Shown one piece after another: positions 36,801 to 47,958 of a stretch of 64,000 nt of DNA. The notes under the pieces are model-generated. The model made no database searches. It was not told where the DNA came from and worked only from the letters and a program-made list of their open reading frames with translations. Made by a program: the position numbers and the translations under genes. Each line of letters starts with the position of its first letter. The stretch's first letter is position 1. Source of the DNA: Anaeramoeba ignava (taxonomy: Eukaryota; Metamonada; Anaeramoebidae); the NCBI GenBank assembly GCA_028826165.1, contig JAPDFW010000114.1:608501-672500 (forward strand), in the 5' to 3' direction.

Positions 36801-39800
36801 CTCACTTATCGGTTTTCTCCCAAAAGAAGCTGCAATCATCGCAAAACTCCAATTTGCTCAATGCACTTATCTACTCGCTGTTTACCATCTAGAAACCCTC
36901 CGTGCAGAACACGGTGCTTTTCATGAATGCTTTGCCTATCTCGAAGATGAAGGCATCCAGAACAACCAGGAGCATTTCGCATGCATTAAATCAATTATCG
37001 ATCGCGCATTCTCCCTTTTCCTAGGTTTTGTGGAGCGTCTCAATAGAGGCGAAAAACGAGATAATCTCCTTGATTACGAGGCACAATTTCTTCTTGTTAA
37101 TTTCTGTTCCAGACTCAAACGAGTCCGTCTTGCTGCGTACAAATTTATCATACAACTTGTTCAGCGTTTCCCGCACATTCTTTGGTCGAAATGCTGTCTC
37201 CGAACCCTTCTCGATCTTCTTGAAGCAACTGCATATAGTTGTGAGATTGAGCAGATTCCTGTTCTTCGTTCTCTCGATTCTGTAGATTCCTATATCAAAT
37301 CCGTTGATTACGATCCAAAAATTCCCAATTCGGGACAAACATCAACGCCACAAAACCAATCCTCGCAACTAACATCATCGCCAGATTCAAATTCAAAAAC
37401 AAAATCAAAGTCAAAATCCAAAACAAAGAAACAGAAACCAAAGTCAAAACCCAAAAACAAGAAACAAAAATCAAAGCTCAAATCGAAAAACTCTGCCAAA
37501 TCACTTGCTATCCCACAACAGCCACAATTACAGAATCAACCTCAGCTTAAACGCGGCACATCAACATCAAATTTGATGCAAATGCCACACTCGACATTAA
37601 CATCTCCACTTGGTATTTCTGCAAATGGAATCAATTCCCAAGGTGTTGCGCGACTTCTTCTTGGAATTGGGCAAAATGCATATTCCGCTCCACAAGAAGA
37701 GCAAAAATTAAGCAAGTTCAAGCTACCCCATTCTCAACACACATTGGATCTTCTTGTGGGACTTAGCGTGCGAAAGGAGATGTACAACTCACTCAAAAAA
37801 CTGTCAGCAGAATGGCTAAGAAAAGCCGTACAAATTGCACCTACTCAGATATTTTCTCTTACTCACGAATTCATCAACGATTTCATCGGTTCAAATTTTG
37901 TGATGTTGAAGCATCGTGGAGTTGGATTATTACTTGACATTATCGCTGAGACAATCAGTCCAGACGCACCTCAACCGACAAACCGATCCAAATCACAATC
38001 TAAAGTGGGGGATAGTCTCACGAGCGAATTTGTGTCTGCAGCTGAACTCAAGTCACGTTTTCTGGGTGAAATTGTAGGGATCCAACGCACTCTCGATTTT
38101 TTACACGCTACTCGGAATATCACAAATCTTTCAATCCCGCTCTCATTATCAGAACTTCTTTGCAAAGAACTCTCATCCCTTCTTTCCTCGAATCTAACCC
38201 CAAACAAACTTAACTCTGCAGATCTCGGTCCGCTCTTTATGAAGGCCGCAGCGTTTATTGTCGCTGAAAAACGTTTCGATGATGATCTTCTTCACTATAT
38301 CTGTTGGGTTCCGCCCCATCTCTTCACATCTGATGCAATGTCAGTCGGCACTTTTGTTTGGTCTTGGATCGCTGCTGAGCGTCCTGATCTAGAAATACAA
38401 ATGATGTCTGAGCTCAGCGCTGCTTGGGAACGAATAGCTAACCAACACGCAGGTATTTTCTATGTCGAATCCGATTTCGATCCAAATTCTGTACAAAGTC
38501 CTTTCTCAATGAATTGTTTCAGTGATGATGAAAATGAAGTTGAAAATTTAACAGAAAATCCTGTCAGAAATTTCCCCCAAAATGAAAATATAGAGCAAAA
38601 TTCCCCTCTTGATCAAAACACAGATTTGATGGGAGACAAAAAAGACATCAAACAAGGATCAACTCCCAACGATCTTTCATCAGCATTTCTGAAAAACGCG
38701 AAACCGCACACATTGTGGATTCAGTTTCTCATTGAGAGATTTGAGGTTGTGCGGCGAAAAAACAAGCTTCTAATGCATGTTTTCCAGCGTATTCTGCAGC
38801 GTTCTTTTGCAGACCCACTCGGATTATCAAAGCGGCAAGAATGTTTCCCAGCACGAATGCAACTTGCCTTACTTGGACTCAAATATGTCCAAGGAGATTA
38901 CATGGCATCACGTCCAGCAAAAATGCTTCTGAGAAAATGGATTTATCGAACAATTCTCGATTGGTTCAGTTTGAGACCCATTTGGCACACATTGGAAACA
39001 AAATCTTCAATGCAGAAAACGCTTGGGATCCTAACCGAACTTGCACAAACATTCCAACAAGAATCACTTGTTGTCAACTCATTCAAAAAGGATTATCTTG
39101 CGCAATCGCCGATCAAAGAGCGTCGAGACAACGATGCAAACATAAACACACCGCTTATTGGAGGAACCTCATTTGATGCTGATAATCTCCTCGGCTTCGA
39201 AAATATGGGTGTTGATCCACAAACAACGCAATCAAACCCGCAGAACTATTTCACGGTTACAAGCTCATCTCTCTCTGTTGTCATGTCAGTGACAAAAACA
39301 ATGTCCATGAACAAACGTTTCCAGGACAACGCAATGCTTGATGAGACAAGTCTCCGCAACATCCAGCGCCAGATCTCCGAAATGCGCGGCGTTCTCAAAC
39401 TCATCAAACTCATCCTCTTCTTTTTGGGTGATGAGATTGAGCGAATCTCAGTATGGTTCAATCCTCGACAAGATCCCGAACTGCAATTTCCTGATGAAAA
39501 AAAATATGTTCCTGATTACGTAGCATTGTCTACACGCGGTGGCTCAGAATTGAAGAAAATGGTCACAAGTGCGTGGCAAATCAATCCTGCGTTGGCAGTT
39601 AGTCTTTCATCGCGTCTGAATATTCCTCTCATACATGACACTCTTCGAAGAATGGTTCGTGAGCATCCACTCGCAGTTTGCCATCTACATGACGCCTTTC
39701 AATTTCTTGTTGACGAACGTTCCGTTACAGAAGACATCCCCGAACTCCACAATCTTGTTTTTTTCCCGCCAGTATCCCCTGCTCTTGCTCTTTCCCTTCT

Positions 39801-42800
39801 CGTAAAACCCTTCTCTTCTCACAGTCTCGTTGCTCAATACGCCACTCATGTTCTCGCAAGTTTTGAGCCTCAAATGATAATTTTTTTCCTCCCACAAATT
39901 GTCCAATCTCTTCGTTACGACCGTTCAGGATTTGTCTTCAAATTTCTTCTCGAAGCAGCTTCAAAATCGTTTCTTGTCGCTCACCAACTCATCTGGAATT
40001 GCCAAGCAGAAAGCCAATCAACAACAGTGCGTCCCAATGATGTTCTCAAGCCTCTTGCCTTGCGTCTCATCTCAGAAATCACCTCTTCCTTTACTCTTCA
40101 ACAGGCATATCTTTATCAGAGCGAATTTTCCTTCATTAACAGATTCACACACATTTCAGGCATTCTCAAACCTTTCAAAACAAAACAGGAACGAAAAGCC
40201 AAAATTCGCGAGCAACTCAAATTAATTCAAATAGTCCCCAATCTCTATCTCCCCACAAATCCCGAATCCCGCGTAGTCAGAATTCATTGTGATAGCGGCA
40301 TTCCTCTTCCCAGTCACGCAAAGGTTCCTATTATGGTTACTTTCCGTGTTCAGTACATTTCTATTGCCGAACAGATGCGTGAAATTGCTTCTTTTGAACC
40401 GCCTAAAGATTTTCGTTTCTCTCAAAACTCATTACTTGTTGATATTCCCGATGATCCGAATCAAGAAAAGCCCAATCACATCAAAAACAATTCAAATATT
40501 TCTTCTGAACATGACCGTTCACACGAGAAGAGTCTTGATGCTGATAAAAGTCATCATTCCGAAACTCAAAATCTGTCCAATATTTCTGATATTACTGATA
40601 ATTCCAATTTGGATAATTATGCTCATCATCGTTCTCAATCTTTGGTTGTTGATAAGAATTTTATCAAGGATAACCCTGATTTGGATTTCAAAAATATTGA
40701 TGAAGATCCACTTGAAATGAAGAGAGACAGTAATTTATCTATTGATCAAGAGAAGCAAGTTGGTAATAATTTTGCTAATATGCAATCTCAGACCAAGAGG
40801 AGAGAATTTGATCAAAAATGTATTTTCAAGTCTGGAGATGATATTCGTCAAGTAATTTGGAAAAATATTTATATAAACTTTTATTTCCAAACATGAAAAC
40901 ATTTATTTAAAAATTTATTTACAAACATGAAAATATTTAAAAATTTATTTATTTACAAATTTATTTACAAATTTATTTACAAATTTATTTACAAATTTAT
41001 TTACAAATTTATTTATAAATTTATTTATAAATTTATTTAAAATTTATTTAAAAATTTATTTAAAATTTATTTACAAATTTATTTATAAAATTTATTTCAA
41101 AATTTATTTATAAATTTATTTACAAATTTATTTACAAATTTATTTACAAATTTATTTACAAATTTATTTACAAATTTATTTACAAATTTATTTACAAATT
41201 TATTTACAAATTTATTTACAAATTTATTTACAAATTTATTTTAAAAATTTATTTATAAATTTATTTACAAATTTATTTTTACAAATTTATTTACAAATTT
41301 ATTTACAAATTTATTTACAAATTTATTTACAAATTTATTTACAAATTTATTTACAAATTTTTTACAAATTTATTTTACAAATTTATTTATAAATTTATTT
41401 ATAAATTTATTTACAAATTTATTTATAAATTTATTTTACAAATTTTATTTTAAAATTTATTTACAAATTTATTTAAAAATTTATTTAAAATTTATTTACA
41501 AATTTATTTACAAATTTATTTAAAATTTATTTACAAATTTATTTACAAATTTATTTATAAATTTATTTACAAATTTATTTACAAATTTACTTATAAATTT
41601 ATTTACAAATTTATTTATAAATTTATTTATAAATTTATTTATAAATTTATTTAAAATTTATTTTTTAAATTTATTTTTAAAATTTATTTACAAATTTATT
41701 TTAAAATTTATTTACAAAATTTATTTATAAATTTATAAATTTATTTACAAATTTATTTATAAAATTTATTTATAAATTTATTTTAAAAATTTATTTTACA
41801 AATTTATTTACAAATTTATTTTACAAATTTATTTAAAATTTATTTATAAATTTATTTAAAAATTTATTTACAAATTTATTTACAAATTTATTTATAAATT
41901 TATTTACAAAATTTATTTTATAAATTTATTTACAAATTTATTTATAAATTTATTTACAAATTTATTTAAAATTTATTTAAAAATTTATTTACAAATTATT
42001 TTAAAATTTATTTATAAATTTATTTTACAAATTTATTTACAAAATTTATTTATAAAATTTATTTACAAATTTATTTACAAATTTATTTACAAATTTATTT
42101 ATAAATTTATTTACAAATTTATTTACAAATTTATTTAAAATTTATTTAAAAATTTATTTACAAATTTATTTACAAATTTATTTACAAATTTATTTACAAA
42201 TTTATTTAAAAATTTATTTATAAATTTATTTAAAAATTTATTTACAAATTTATTTAAAAATTTATTTACAAATTTATTTACAAATTTATTTATAAAAATT
42301 TAATAGGATATGCTTGCTCTGCAAATCATCTCTTTCGTACAAAAAATTCTCAAATCAGTAAACTTAAAATTATTCTTATATCCATATAAAGTAATAGCAA
42401 CTGGAGATGGATGTGGAATCATAGAATGTGTTAAAAACTCAAAATCAAGAGATCAATTAGGAAAAGAAACAGAAGGAAGTTTATTCGAACATTTCAAAAA
42501 CAAATACGGACATGAAGATTCACCAAGTTTTAGACAAGCAAGAAACAATTTTATCGAGAGCATGGCAGCTTATTCAGTAGCAAGTTTCCTTCTCCAAATC
42601 AAAGATCGACACAACGGAAATATTATGGTTGACAATCAAGGACATGTAATTCACATTGATTTCGGTTTCATTTTCGATATATCACCAGGAGGTGACATGA
42701 AATTTGAAAGAGCTCCTTTTAAACTTTCTCACGAAATGATCCAAATAATGGGCGGTTCAATTGATGCAGAACCTTTTAAACAATTTATGGATTACTGTTG

Positions 42801-43047
42801 TCGTGCTTATTTGGCTTTACGTCCTCATATGAAAAGTTTTCTTGCTATGGTTTCTCTTATGTTTGATACTGGTCTTCCTTGTTTTAAAGAAAATACTCTT
42901 AAAAATTTTAGAGAGAGATTTACTCCTGATAAAACTCCTCGTGAAGCTGCTCAATTTATGATTTTTAAAATTAATGAATCTTTTAATCAATATTCCACTT
43001 TGATTTATGATCAATTTCAAGCTTGGCAAAATGGAATTGCTTTTTAA
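33825..43047 (+). CDS. PI4KA: Phosphatidylinositol 4-kinase III alpha (PI4KA/Stt4)
   Basis: Makes PI4P from phosphatidylinositol, chiefly at the plasma membrane (family knowledge). Exons 33825..34101, 34616..40851, 42307..43047; 2,417 residues, longer than the ~2,100 of animals. Seen: an N-terminal alpha-solenoid; a Glu-Lys-Asp-rich acidic insert (~34850-35110); a Lys/Ser-rich insert (~37380-37490); the PI4KA-specific run VDSGIPL-like DSGIPLPSHAKVPIMVTF (~40290); the ATP-site CIFKSGDDIRQ; then across intron 2 DMLALQI, ATGDGCGIIEC, the catalytic loop KDRHNGNIM (~42603) and metal-binding HIDFGFIFD (~42652), ending NGIAF. About 150 low-complexity residues are inserted in the N-lobe. Exon 2 is clearly richer in G+C than every neighbour and has no frame breaks over 6.2 kb. 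Introns of 514 and 1,455 bp are tandem repeats. Confidence 0.95.
34102..34615 (+). repeat. Repeat-filled intron 1 of PI4KA
   Basis: 514 bp from GTAAAT to AAATAG, composed of AAATTAAAATT units interspersed with ATTCATTTATAAA. No coding sequence is visible. Splicing joins G (34101) to AA (34616) to give Glu and restores the frame. Confidence 0.85.
40890..42300 (+). repeat. 12-bp satellite (ACAAATTTATTT) filling PI4KA intron 2
   Basis: Intron 2 (40852..42306, 1,455 bp) is almost wholly tandem ACAAATTTATTT with TA- and AA- variants and small length changes. It lies inside the kinase domain, between the ATP-site GDDIRQ and DMLALQ. Donor GTAATTTGG, acceptor TTAATAG. Confidence 0.92.
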
Positions 43048-43059
43048 ATTTCTCAATAA

Positions 43060-43610
43060 ATTCAATTTTAATTTTGATTTTATTTTTAATTTTAATTTTA
43101 ATTTTAATTTTAATTTTTAATTTTAATTTTAATTTAATTTTAATTTTAATTTTAATTTTAATTTTAATTTTAATTTTAATTTTAATTTTAATTTTAATTT
43201 TAATTTTAAATTTAATTTTAATTTTTAATTTTAATTTTAATTTTAATTTTAATTTTAATTTTAATTTTAATTTTAATTTTAATTTTAATTTTAATTTTAA
43301 TTTTAATTTTGATTTGAATTTTAATTTTAATTTTAATTTTAATTTTAATTTTAATTTTAATTTTAATTTTTAATTTTAATTTTAATTTTAATTTTAATTT
43401 TAATTTTTAATTTTTAATAATTAAATTTTAATTTTAATTTTAATTTTAATTTTAATTTTAATTTTAATTTTAATTTTAATTTTAATTTTAATTTTAATTT
43501 TAATTTTTAATTTTAAATTTTAATTTTAATTTTAATTTTAATTTTAATTTTAATTTTAATTTTAATTTTAATTTTAATTTTAATTTTAATTTTAATTTTA
43601 TAAATCAATT
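43060..43610. repeat. TTTTAA hexamer array between convergent genes
   Basis: About 550 bp of tandem ATTTTA hexamers directly downstream of the PI4KA stop. The rest of 43048-43737 is AT-rich with a long A-run (~43699-43717). The gene on the other side is on the minus strand, so both 3' ends meet here. No gene seen. Confidence 0.9.
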
Positions 43611-43737
43611 TCAAATCAATTCAAAAAAATAAATTTAAAAATAAAAATAAATTTCATTTCAAATCAATTTAAAAAAAATAAAACTAAATTTCAATCCAAA
43701 AAAAAAAAAAAAAAAAAATTAAGAAAAAAATTTCCAA

Positions 43738-44154
43738 TCAAATGACAGTAAGAAATTTCTTTAATTTTGAAGCAGGAATTTTAACAGAAATAAAATAAAG
43801 AACCCAACAATTAGCTTGTCTCATAAAATGCCATTCAGAATCTTCAGTATTAACAGAAACGAAATTTTGTTGAGAAGTAACATTCGCAGTTTTTTGAGCT
43901 AATTGACGCCCAAGAAAAATAGATTCAGCAACTTTATAACGAACAGTATTTAAACCGACACTGTTTTCAAGAAGAAAAGTGACTCTCACTGTATCTTCTG
44001 ATTGAACAGGTATTGGTGGTACATCGCTTGTGTAAATCGAAATGTGTGACGAATTCTCTTTCGATGATTTGCGCACTTTAATATCAAAAAATGCATGTTC
44101 TCCAAAATCATTTAACGCTAAAATTCCATGCCAAAAAAATGATTTATTTGTCAT
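43738..44154 (-). CDS. Hypothetical 138-residue protein
   Basis: Intact ORF with ATG at 44154 and a base composition less AT-biased than the flanks, so probably a real gene. The first ~60 residues have a beta-rich pattern (FFWHGILALNDFGEHAFFDI then KVRKSS). The middle has TVRVTFLLENSVGLNTVRYKV and the C-terminus CWVLYFISVKIPASKLKKFL. No signal peptide or convincing membrane span. I do not recognise the family. It is convergent with PI4KA and divergent from the RGS gene. Confidence 0.6.
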   Translation of the reverse strand: MTNKSFFWHGILALNDFGEHAFFDIKVRKSSKENSSHISIYTSDVPPIPVQSEDTVRVTFLLENSVGLNTVRYKVAESIFLGRQLAQKTANVTSQQNFVSVNTEDSEWHFMRQANCWVLYFISVKIPASKLKKFLTVI

Positions 44155-44612
44155 AATTAATTGTTTTTTTTTTTTTTATTTTAAAAAAAGAAGAAAAAAA
44201 TGAAAATGAAAAATTTAAAAAAAATTTTATTTTCTCCTTTTGTTTTTTTGTTTTTTCTCCTTTTGTTTTTTTCTTCTTTTTTTTTTTGATCTTATTTAAA
44301 TAAAAAACAAAACAAAATAATTAAAAAACAAAACAAATTGAATTGATCAAAAGTAAATTATTATTAAAAAAATGTTTTTTTAATTTTATTTTTTTTATCG
44401 TTTTCATTTTTTTTCATTTTTTTTTTACCCTTAATTTCTTTTTATTTTGTTTACACTTAATCAAAACAAATTGATCTTTTCTTCTTTTTTTTTTTCTGAT
44501 AATTTCTTTTCATTTCTTTACTTTACATTTAATTTTACACTTTTTCCCTTTTTTTTTTAATTTTGATTTTATAATTTTATAATTTTATAATTTTAAACAA
44601 TTTCTAATTTAA
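44155..44612. promoter_or_regulatory. Divergent intergenic region with T-tracts
   Basis: 458 bp between the divergent starts of the 138-residue gene and the RGS gene. Made of T-tracts broken by single C, CC or G (e.g. TTTTTCATTTTTTTTC near 44400-44425) and ATAATTTT repeats just before the RGS ATG. No gene seen; it presumably carries both promoters. Confidence 0.5.
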
Positions 44613-47600
44613 ATGTCACAATCACAACAATTAATTTTAAAACAACAAGAAAAAATACAAAATTTAAATGCAAAAATCCAAAACTTAGAAAACGAAAAAC
44701 AAGGAATTTTAGAATCAAGTCAAAAACAAAACAAATTAGAAAAAAAACTTACAAAAACACAAAATAAACTAAAAGATATAACTTCACAATGTAATAAACT
44801 AAGAACCGACTTAAAAGAAGCAAAAGACAATTTAACCAAAACAAAAGCAAAGCCAGAATCAAAAGAAATTGAGCTCAAAAAATGGTCTCTTAATGAACAT
44901 AAAGAAGAAATTAAAAAATTACAATCAAAACTCGAAAAAATTTATCAAAAAAAAAAACAACTTCAAATCGAACAACAAAAAGAAAATTTGGATGAAAAAA
45001 TCGAACAACTTCAAAACAATCTTAAGGATTTTGATTCTAAATGTGATTCTCTTGAAAACCAAATTCTTGCGAATAACAAAAAGATTGAAAATTCAATTCT
45101 TAAAAAAAACAACAATCAGATCCAAAATTTACTCACTGAAAAATACAATTATATTTGTTTAAAAACTAAAATTAACCATGAAAATGATCTTTTGAAGAAA
45201 AAAGGTGTTACTCAAACAGACCATTCTTCTCAAGAGAAATTATCTTCCTTGAGAATTCAACTTAAACAAAAAATTGAAGAGCAAAATAAACTTCTTCATC
45301 AACTTTTTAGATTGAAAACTTCTACTGTTTCTGAAGATATGATAACAACTGCTGAAGAGTTTACTGAAAATTTAGTTGATATTTCAGAAATTGATTTTTC
45401 AGAGTTTTCTGAGAATGATTTAGAAGTAAATTGAATTAAATTTAAATTAAAATTAAAATTAAAATTCTTTTATAAAATTAAAATTCTTTTAGGAATCAGA
45501 TTCAGAAGCAAAACATAAACATTATCAAAGAGTAACTGCTTCTCCTTTCTCAAAAAACCTTCTTTCAAGAACATCTTCTTTAAAACCTCCAAAATCTCCA
45601 GATTTTCAGTAAATTTTATTATTTTTATTATTTTTATTATTTTAGTTTATTTATTTCTTTTATATTAGATCAGAAAATACTAAATCGGAAAATTTATCTG
45701 AAAATGAAAAATCATCACCAGAAAAACCTACATTAGAAAAAAATGATGTTCGTTTTTATTTTTATTCTTATTTTTATTTTTATTCTGCTTTTATTAAATT
45801 CTTATTTTCTATATTTATTATTACTTAAAGATTCAAGAAGAAAAACTTAATGAAATTGATAATCTTCAAAAGCTTTTCAAAGTTCCAATTGCCATTGATT
45901 ATTTTAAAGAATACTTGATCCAACAATTAAATCAAGAAAACTTATTATTCTATCTTGAAGTTTCAGAATTTGAAAAATTGAAAAATGACAAAGATGTAAA
46001 AAACAAAAATAATCATAAAAATTGTTCCTTCTTTTTCTTTTAAATAATTCAATTCTAATCATTTTTAAAAATAGAAAATGGAAAAAATAGGAAAACATAT
46101 TTTTGAAAAATATGTTAAACCTGGATCTTTATTCGAAATTAATATTGAATCAAAAACAAGAAAAACTATTATTACATCTGTTAAAAATGGAAGTTTCAAT
46201 CCAAATCTTTTCCAAGAAGTAAAAACAAAACAAAAAAAAACAAAACAAAATCGGATAAAAATTTTTATTTTAATTTTTTTAAAAAAAAAAAAACCAAAAC
46301 AAGGCAAAACAAACTGTTTTTCAACATATGGATCATGACAACTTTGGTCCATTTAAACAATCACAAATTTATTCTGAATTAATTACAAAAATGTCTGCTG
46401 GAGCAACTTATGAAATTTTCTCTCCAATTAAAGCTGTAACAAAATTAACAAACAAAATTTCATCTATTTTATTTATTTATTTATTAATTATCATTCCCTT
46501 TTTCTTTTTCTTTATTCAAAATTAAAGGCAACAATACTTTCTAAAACAAAAGATGAAACTTTTCTCAATTATGGTTCAAAATTCAAAAGCAAAGCAAGAC
46601 ATCCAAATTTAGTTTCAGAAAAATTAATGGAACATGTGATTGATTTATGTGATTGTTTCTATTCTGAAGTAGCAGAAAATCTTGATTGTGAACTTGTTTC
46701 CAGTTCAATTCCATTCAAAAGATTTTGTATGGAAACAACAGAACTCCAAAAAGTAAAAGAAAACAAAAGAAAATTAAAAGAAATTAAAATTAAAATTAAA
46801 ATCAAAATTTAAAATTAAAATTTTTTTAAAATCGAAAATTAAAAGGTGAGATTAAATGGTTTAACTCGAGAACAACAACTTTCTTTCTTTATAAATATTT
46901 ATAATGTTCTTACTTTCCATTCAGTAATTCTAAATGGAGCACCAGTTGATAAAAGCTCTAAAACTCAATTTACAAGCCAAAATAAATATAATATTGGAGG
47001 ATATTCATTTTCACTTAAAGATATCAAATACGGTATACTAAGAGGAAACAAGATCAAAAAATCAAGAGGAGAATCGAAATACTTTAAATCAAATGATAAA
47101 AGATCTGCAATCGCAATTTCTCTTGTTGAACCTCGTTTTTATTTTGCTTTGACAACTTTGAATATGTATAGTTCTCCTTTAAGAGTTTTTTATCCAAATT
47201 GGTTTGAAAGAGAACTTCAATCAATTACACAATATCAAGCTTTAAAACATGTTTTTGTTTCTGAAAAAAACAAAAGAGTAAATTAAATTTAAAAATAATC
47301 AAAAACATGAAATTTAAAAAAAAATTTCCTAAAAATAATCAAAAACATGAAATTTAAATCAAAAAAAAAAATATTCATTTCTTTCTTTTTTTTTTTTGTC
47401 TAGATTTCTGTTTCTCCAGTTTTTGAAGAATTAGCTTTTGATTATGGAAAAAATCAAACTCAACTTATTTTATGGTTAACTGGTTATCTTCCTCAAAAAA
47501 TTTCAGATCTTATTTTAAATTCACCAAATTCTTTTTCTTTGAAATTTAGTGGAGAACCAACAATTCCAGTATTTTTGTTTGATGGAAAATATTCATCAAG

Positions 47601-47619
47601 TCCAGAAAAAAATAATTAA
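44613..47619 (+). CDS. Coiled-coil / RGS / DUF547 protein, nine exons
   Basis: Exons 44613..45425, 45493..45608, 45669..45747, 45831..45995, 46075..46218, 46304..46435, 46528..46752, 46846..47277, 47404..47619; phases agree throughout, 773 residues, no frame breaks. Seen: an N-terminal coiled coil (residues ~1-240, Leu/Gln/Lys heptads); a Ser-rich linker; an RGS domain (~340-475) with LFKVPIAIDYFKEYLIQQ, NQENLLFYLEVSEFEKL, IFEKYVKPGS and AKQTVFQHMDHDNFGPF; then a DUF547 domain (~555-700) with LTREQQLSFFINIYNVLTFH, GGYSFSLKDIKYGILRG, DKRSAIAISLVEPRFYFAL and a Cys-less C-terminal subdomain. RGS domains speed GTP hydrolysis by G-alpha subunits (family knowledge). The role of DUF547 is unknown, so combined function is inferred as G-protein signalling with a coiled-coil scaffold. 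Confidence 0.9.
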
Positions 47620-47958
47620 ATTTTTCAATTTTTTTTTTTAAAAAAAAAGAAAATCTGGAATTAGTTAAATTGGATCAATATTTTAATTTCTTTTCTCAAT
47701 TTTCTTTTTCTTTTCTTTTTTGTGATTACCTTTTAATTTCGATTTTTTGATTTTTTGATTTTTTAATTGGGAAAAAAACAAAAAAAAAGAAAATTAATCA
47801 ATAAATAAATAAGAACAAAAATAATAAGAAAATTAAGTTTTTAAGTTTTTTTTCTTTTTATTTTTTTTTGATTAAGATAAAAATGGAAAAAATTTTTATT
47901 TTTTCATTTTTCATTTTTTTTCTTTTTTTTTAAAAATTTTTTTAAAACAAAAAATAAA
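47620..47958. other. Intergenic region, RGS gene to BEACH gene
   Basis: 339 bp of A- and T-tracts. Near the BEACH start there is TTTTTCATTTTTCATTTTTTTTC followed by TTTAAAA and ATG, matching the shared promoter-like pattern. Nothing else visible. Confidence 0.5.
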
